NCBI GenBank assembly: GCA_022393335.1
Contig: JAJEKB010001249.1
Location: forward strand, 1-64,000
Origin: Macrotrachela quadricornifera
Taxonomy: Eukaryota; Rotifera; Eurotatoria; Philodinida; Philodinidae
DNA: 64,000 bases
Reading direction: 5' to 3'
Shown here: positions 59,777 to 64,000 of the stretch, piece by piece
Layout: every line of letters begins with the position of its first letter
How positions within the stretch are numbered: position 1 is the stretch's first letter
Notes under the pieces: generated by a model
What the model saw: only the letters and a program-made list of their open reading frames with translations
Told to the model about the DNA's origin: nothing
Database searches by the model: none
Position numbers and translations under genes: made by a program

Positions 59777-61789
59777 TTAAAAATTGAAATCATCATATTC
59801 TCGAATAAGTTTTAATGTTACTTGAAGTAAACGTTTTTCTTTATCCCATTTTGCTTGAGAATTATCGGGATCAACAGGATGTGGTAATGATAATGTTAAA
59901 CGACTAAAGCAAAAAAGAAGAAGACTAAAGAAAAAAATACAGATAAAATTTTTTACTATTTTGGACAACGACAATCAAGAAAGGATTTTGTTATATCCAA
60001 AATAATATCCGCTAATTTTGTATCTGGTAACTGAATTTTAACCTAAAATATATTTAAAATATAATATCAAATAACAAGAAATTTCTAATGATGGATAATA
60101 GCATAAACAATAGCTGGTTAGATGATCGTACCACTTATAGTCATTTTAACTATTCTCAGAAATAATTTAATCCTATTTCAAGCTCATTTAAGCTTCGATC
60201 CATAAAATCATTTTCATCTTGAGAACGATACTTCAAAAGATAAAAAATAATATTAGAGTATGCAATAGAATCGTCAATGATTCCGACAGATGGAAATATA
60301 ACTGAGACAGTAATTCAAATTTTCATTTATTAATTGAAGACTACGTAGCTAATATATACATGTTAGGTACATGATAGAAAGTTTATTTCTTTAAGTACAA
60401 TAGATTCATCGTATAGCTAAATTATGGTTAGGATTCACTGACAACAGATATCTCGAAAACATTCAGTGAGCATTGAACAAGTTGGAAATATCTGTATGCT
60501 GGTCAAACTTCCTCCAAAGAAGTATTTAGCAGGACGTTTACAGTTGCAATACATCTAGTTTATTGCTTTTAATTTACAAATGTTGTACATCGTTTTTCAT
60601 TTATTTATGGAGGATTACTTGATGTATATGTCAAATGATACATCTCAAAGAAGTGAAAAACATGCACTCATCTGATTTAAACTTGTTCTCGTTTTTAGAA
60701 GATTTTTTTTTTTAAATAATTATTATAGATTATGTAAAGATGGAGTTACGTAGTTACATTTTTTCAATGAAGAGGATTAAGAAATTGAAGAGAAAATACT
60801 ATTTATTACTGCTAACATAGCTAGAATTTCTAGATTAGTAACTAATTATACTTTATTGTACTATGTTAGCGCTCTATTAAATGTACTCTCTCTTTATAAT
60901 GCTAATCTTTAGTAATTAGCTAGTGTTACTAAGATGGTATAAATAATTATCCTATCTCACTTGTTGTATCCTTTTCTTTTATATTATAGTGTCACCCTAT
61001 TTTTTTTATCTGAGTCATTGACGGTTTGTTTCCTTTTATATGTGTTCCTCTCCTTATTATTCATCGTTATATTCTCTATAAGCATTTCTGAATGTTAGAA
61101 TAAATAGGACCACAAAAAAATCAAAGTTTGATAATACTAATTGAATAGGTTTGTTTATGAAATACTAAGTATAACTTATCTTCCTATAATATGTACTATT
61201 TTAATTCTACAAAATTATGATATGAATTTTTTGAAATAACTCACTACAAGATCTTCGCAGCTAGCTGATGATGGATTTTTATTGCCCATTTGAAGAAAAA
61301 CATCTTCTGTTGTAATTCGTTGTTTATAATGCATTTCATATCTTAATACAGGAAAAAATTAACTTAAAATTATATATTTAATATATCTATATTTACTCTG
61401 GTTGTGGTCGTTTGTCAACTTCATCATGAATTTTCACATTATTATCAGGCACTTCATCAATATGCCAAATATCTTTTGAATTAATAGTTGAAGGTTCTTT
61501 AAGATGATAAAAATTTTTCAATAATTTCGCAATATTTTATAAAATTACTTTTTGATTTTGTAGAATTTGTATCATCAATCGTATGAGCAGTTTTTTGTGC
61601 TTGTGAAACAAAATTTGCAGGTGTTAAATCAGCAGCGGTATTTTTCTTTGGCTAAAAAAGTTTTACAAATTACGATTAAGAAAAATATTTATTGATAAAT
61701 ACTTGTTCATCATCACTGTCAGAATCATATTTATTTGGATCAGATTGTTTAAGTAAATCAGCTAATTGATTTATTTCCAATCCGTACAT
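59777..61789 (-). CDS. DNAAF6: DNAAF6 (PIH1D3)-like dynein assembly factor
   Basis: Six exons: 61703-61789, 61549-61651, 61397-61496, 61245-61341, 59957-60042, 59777-59903; 199 aa (human about 214). It is a cytoplasmic co-chaperone for pre-assembly of axonemal dynein arms with HSP90 and other PIH proteins. Seen: an acidic N-terminus (MYGLEINQLADLLKQSDP), DIWHIDEVPDN, PEYEMHYKQRITTEDVFLQM which is the family signature, then a CS-like beta-sandwich (VKIQLPDTKLADIILDIT, LDCRCPKYRLTLSLPHPVDP, AKWDKEKRLLQVTLKL) and an acidic-aromatic end (YDDFNF). Intron 4 is 1202 bp against about 50 bp for the others. It lies 100 bp upstream of the LRR gene on the same strand and is divergent from MTCH2. Confidence 0.92.
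60043..61244 (-). other. Long intron 4 of DNAAF6
   Basis: 1202 bp against about 50 bp for the other introns of the gene. It includes a less AT-rich block (about 60280-60620) but no open frame or terminal repeat that I can confirm. An inserted element is possible. Confidence 0.4.
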
Positions 61790-62109
61790 TCTTCTTTTTC
61801 CTTTAAAAAAAACTATAAATGATTAATACAAATTCTTTTCATTCTTAATGACATTTATCTAATGGTTACTATAGTAACATGTAGATGACGCTAATAGATA
61901 GAAGATATTTTCAAAAAAAAAAAGAAAAAAAATTTTTTAAAACATTTCTGAAAGTTTATTAGAATATTTTTTGTCATAAAAAATTTTTTAATTTAAAAAA
62001 TAAAATTAAGAAAACAACAAAATAGAAATAAATAAACATTATTCTATCAATCAAATAAATTGTATTATTTACTCATAAAAATTCTTAATCGTTTCAATTG
62101 ACACAAACT
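61790..62109. promoter_or_regulatory. Shared intergenic promoter region, DNAAF6 / MTCH2
   Basis: 320 bp separate the two divergent ATGs. Both promoters must lie here or overlap the first exons. No TATA box is convincing in this AT-rich DNA. Confidence 0.5.
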
Positions 62110-63193
62110 ATGGCTACACCTCCACCTGTATCAACAACAAAATCTGATGTATGTTCTTTTAATTTTCTAATAAAAATTTAACAAAATCATTTTTTTAGAA
62201 TTCTGTGATAAATGATGATCTTCAAAATCCTGATCAAGTTCATGGAACTTCACCTGCATCAATATTACAAACAGCTGAACGTATCATAACACCAATTCAA
62301 CAGCCTGTACAACCAGGAACTGCAGTTCGTCAACAACCAACAGGTGGATATACATCAACACCAAATTCTGCTAATCCAACATTTACAGTATTAAAAGCAA
62401 CTACTATTCAACTTGCTTTGGGACATCCATTAGCTTATGCACGAATATTAATGCAAGTGAGATATATATTAAAATAAATAATTTTTAATTTTAATATAAT
62501 AATCAAAATTTTCTTTTTTTTAGATGGGTTATGAACCATTACCAATATTTCGTGGAACTAATTTATTTCGTAAAGAAGTTCTTTATTATCCAAATGCTTT
62601 CCGTTACAGTTAGTTTGATTATTTAATTTCTTTTTTTTTTTTCTTGTAATAAATTTTCTTTTTATTTAGTGAAATATATTTATGATATTGATGGTTTTAC
62701 TGGTTTATATCGTGGTTTTGGTTGTTCACTTTTATCTAAAGTTGTTTGTTGGTATACAACAACAAAAATTGATGAAGTCAATTATTTAAAAAGAATTTTC
62801 TGATTATATTTGATATTCTTTTGTTCTTTTTAATTAGCTTCTTGGTCCTGTTGAATCTCGAGTACCTAATGACCAGGTAAAACCAACATGGAATAAATGT
62901 ATACAAAAAGTATGTAGAAAAAAAATTTAATATTTTTAAAAAATTAATTTTTTTTGTAAAGGTTTTACGTGAAGTACGATGTCAATCATGGGGAATATTA
63001 GTTTCTCATCCTTTTCAAGGTAGTATGAAATTTATTTTTTGTGTTTTTGAAAAAAAACATCTGATTATAAATTAGTCATGGCTGTTCGATGTATGGGTCA
63101 ATTTATTGGTCGAGAAAAATTGTATTCATCAATAAACATATTTCAAAATATAAAAGAAATATATGAACAACAAGGAATTGGAGGATTTTTTGT
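62110..63193 (+). CDS. MTCH2: MTCH2-like mitochondrial outer-membrane carrier homologue (3' truncated)
   Basis: Seven exons are visible: 62110-62148, 62199-62456, 62524-62608, 62670-62776, 62838-62909, 62962-63019, 63076-63193. The phases close; the gene continues past the window. MTCH2 is a degenerate mitochondrial carrier in the outer membrane, an insertase for tail-anchored proteins and a receptor for tBID. Seen: LALGHPLAYARILMQMGYEPLP (helix 1, first 20 residues highly typical), IDGFTGLYRGFG, ILVSHPFQVMAVRCMGQFIG, IYEQQGIGGFF. The signature P-x-[DE]-x-x-[KR] of true carriers is degenerate, as in MTCH2. The human protein starts almost directly at helix 1; this one has about 80 extra residues, rich in Pro, Gln, Thr. 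The last exon end is 63191 or 63193; the next exon (usually GLVPRL) is not found before 64000. Confidence 0.9.
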
Positions 63194-63241
63194 GTATGTA
63201 AATTTCAATTTTTATGATTTTGTTTTTATATATTAATATGC

Positions 63242-64000
63242 CATGCAAAAGTCTTTGCACAAATGTTAGAGTCCATTTAACCATATTGCCATCTTTTTAA
63301 TCAACCAATTTTTTTTTGTATTAAAAAGAGCAAAATCTGAACTACAATTTTGATAACAGGCGTTTTTTATCAAAACGAATGTGAGAAGAAGAAATATTAA
63401 AATTTAAATATCCCTAAACACGTTTTTACAACTTGAAAAATTTGTATTTTCCAGTTATTTTAAGCTATATGGTCCTAATTGGAACAAAACATTTATAATA
63501 AAATGCAATCAATATCAGCCTTGGTAAAAAATTTTCATAGATCGATTCTTCATTCTTTAAACAAAAAATTTTGAAATTTTTATGACATAGGGTCTTTAAC
63601 ATGGACTATCAGTGGAAATTGTATACAAACTGAATCCTATGTTCGTAAAAATGTATTCCTCTCGTTGCAATACAGTCAGATAGAAAGAACAGTCAGATTA
63701 GATAGTCTCTTTCAGAGGTTATAATATGATATAAAAACAGCAAATATAGATTTGACTTTAAATACACTACTGGAAGCAATACTCTTTGTAATATAAAAAT
63801 CATTGTTAAACTTGCTTTTTCATATCTGTTTTGATACAAACAAATGAATAGAAAAAAAGGAAAACAGTGAAATTACAGAGAAACATTTCTAGGGATATTT
63901 GATTTTCACCTTTTTCTTCTTCTTACATTTATTCTGAAAAAATATGTTTGCTACAAAAGTTATAGTTCTTCAATATGGTTTAACAGACTCTGACATTTGG
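63242..64000. mobile_element. Tc1-like inverted-repeat element in MTCH2 intron (right end off window)
   Basis: The left end reads CATGCAAAAGTCTTTGCAC, then AAATGTTAGAGTC and TTTAACCATATTG (63242-63288). The last bases of the window, read on the other strand, give CAAATGTCAGAGTC and TTAAACCATATTG (63971-63999). A second matching block is GTGAGAAGAAGAAA and AAATATCCCTA at about 63381-63416 against the inverse at 63891-63930. The CAAAAGTCTTTGCAC terminus is like those of Tc1/mariner elements. No transposase frame is present in the 450-bp core, so it is non-autonomous or a relic. The terminal TA and the last bases of the right repeat lie outside the window. Confidence 0.65.

Noticed and set aside
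1..64000. CRISPR arrays, tRNA, rRNA, bacterial operon features
   Set aside because: No regularly spaced repeats, no cloverleaf with T-loop consensus, and no ribosomal sequence recognised; the DNA is eukaryotic with spliceosomal introns.

Overview
The window is metazoan nuclear DNA, strongly AT-rich, with multi-exon genes cut by many very short GT-AG introns (mostly about 45-70 bp). The protein set points to a bdelloid rotifer (Rotaria/Adineta-like). It combines animal-only orthologues (TMEM181, PTF1A, MFSD12, DNAAF6, MTCH2) with families I associate with bdelloids: the MASATP... B-box/SPRY proteins and FRQSSCAFYLT-type seven-helix receptors. The organism call is an inference; the gene calls rest on translated exons whose phases were checked across every junction.

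Layout. 1-9 kb: the 3' end of an unknown gene, a RING-vWA protein (-), about 4 kb with no gene, and a 14-exon gamma-glutamyltransferase (+) with one broken splice donor. 9.8-13.7 kb: a 14-exon peroxisomal acyl-CoA oxidase (+) ending in SKL. 13.9-22.7 kb: TMEM181 (+), whose fourth intron is about 6.75 kb and holds other material: a small Pro-rich gene (-), a decayed coding region, and a 7-exon Gly-rich/PVPVP-repeat structural protein gene (+). 23.5-26.2 kb: the 3' part of an unknown disordered protein cut by a 400-N gap, then a GPI-type Ly6/three-finger protein (-). 27.9-30.8 kb: a two-exon PTF1A bHLH gene (-). 33.3-34.4 kb: a B-box/SPRY-like protein (-). 37.5-41.4 kb: MFSD12 (-) and a neuronal-calcium-sensor-like EF-hand protein (-). 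43.8-50.6 kb: a tail-to-tail pair of paralogous seven-helix receptors, the first 35 codons of a third, and, across a 10-N gap, a neuropeptide-type GPCR on the other strand. 50.6-57.2 kb: gene-poor, with one inverted-repeat transposon-like element. 57.2-63.2 kb: an SDS22-type LRR gene (-) with a one-base frameshift, DNAAF6 (-), and MTCH2 (+), the last two divergent over about 320 bp. The MTCH2 intron at the window edge carries a Tc1-like inverted-repeat element that runs off the end.

The genes do not form one pathway. Local themes are a cytoskeletal/extracellular structural cluster nested in TMEM181, a receptor cluster at 43-50 kb, and an axoneme-related pair (LRR protein plus dynein-assembly factor) at 57-62 kb. 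No rRNA, tRNA or CRISPR was recognised.
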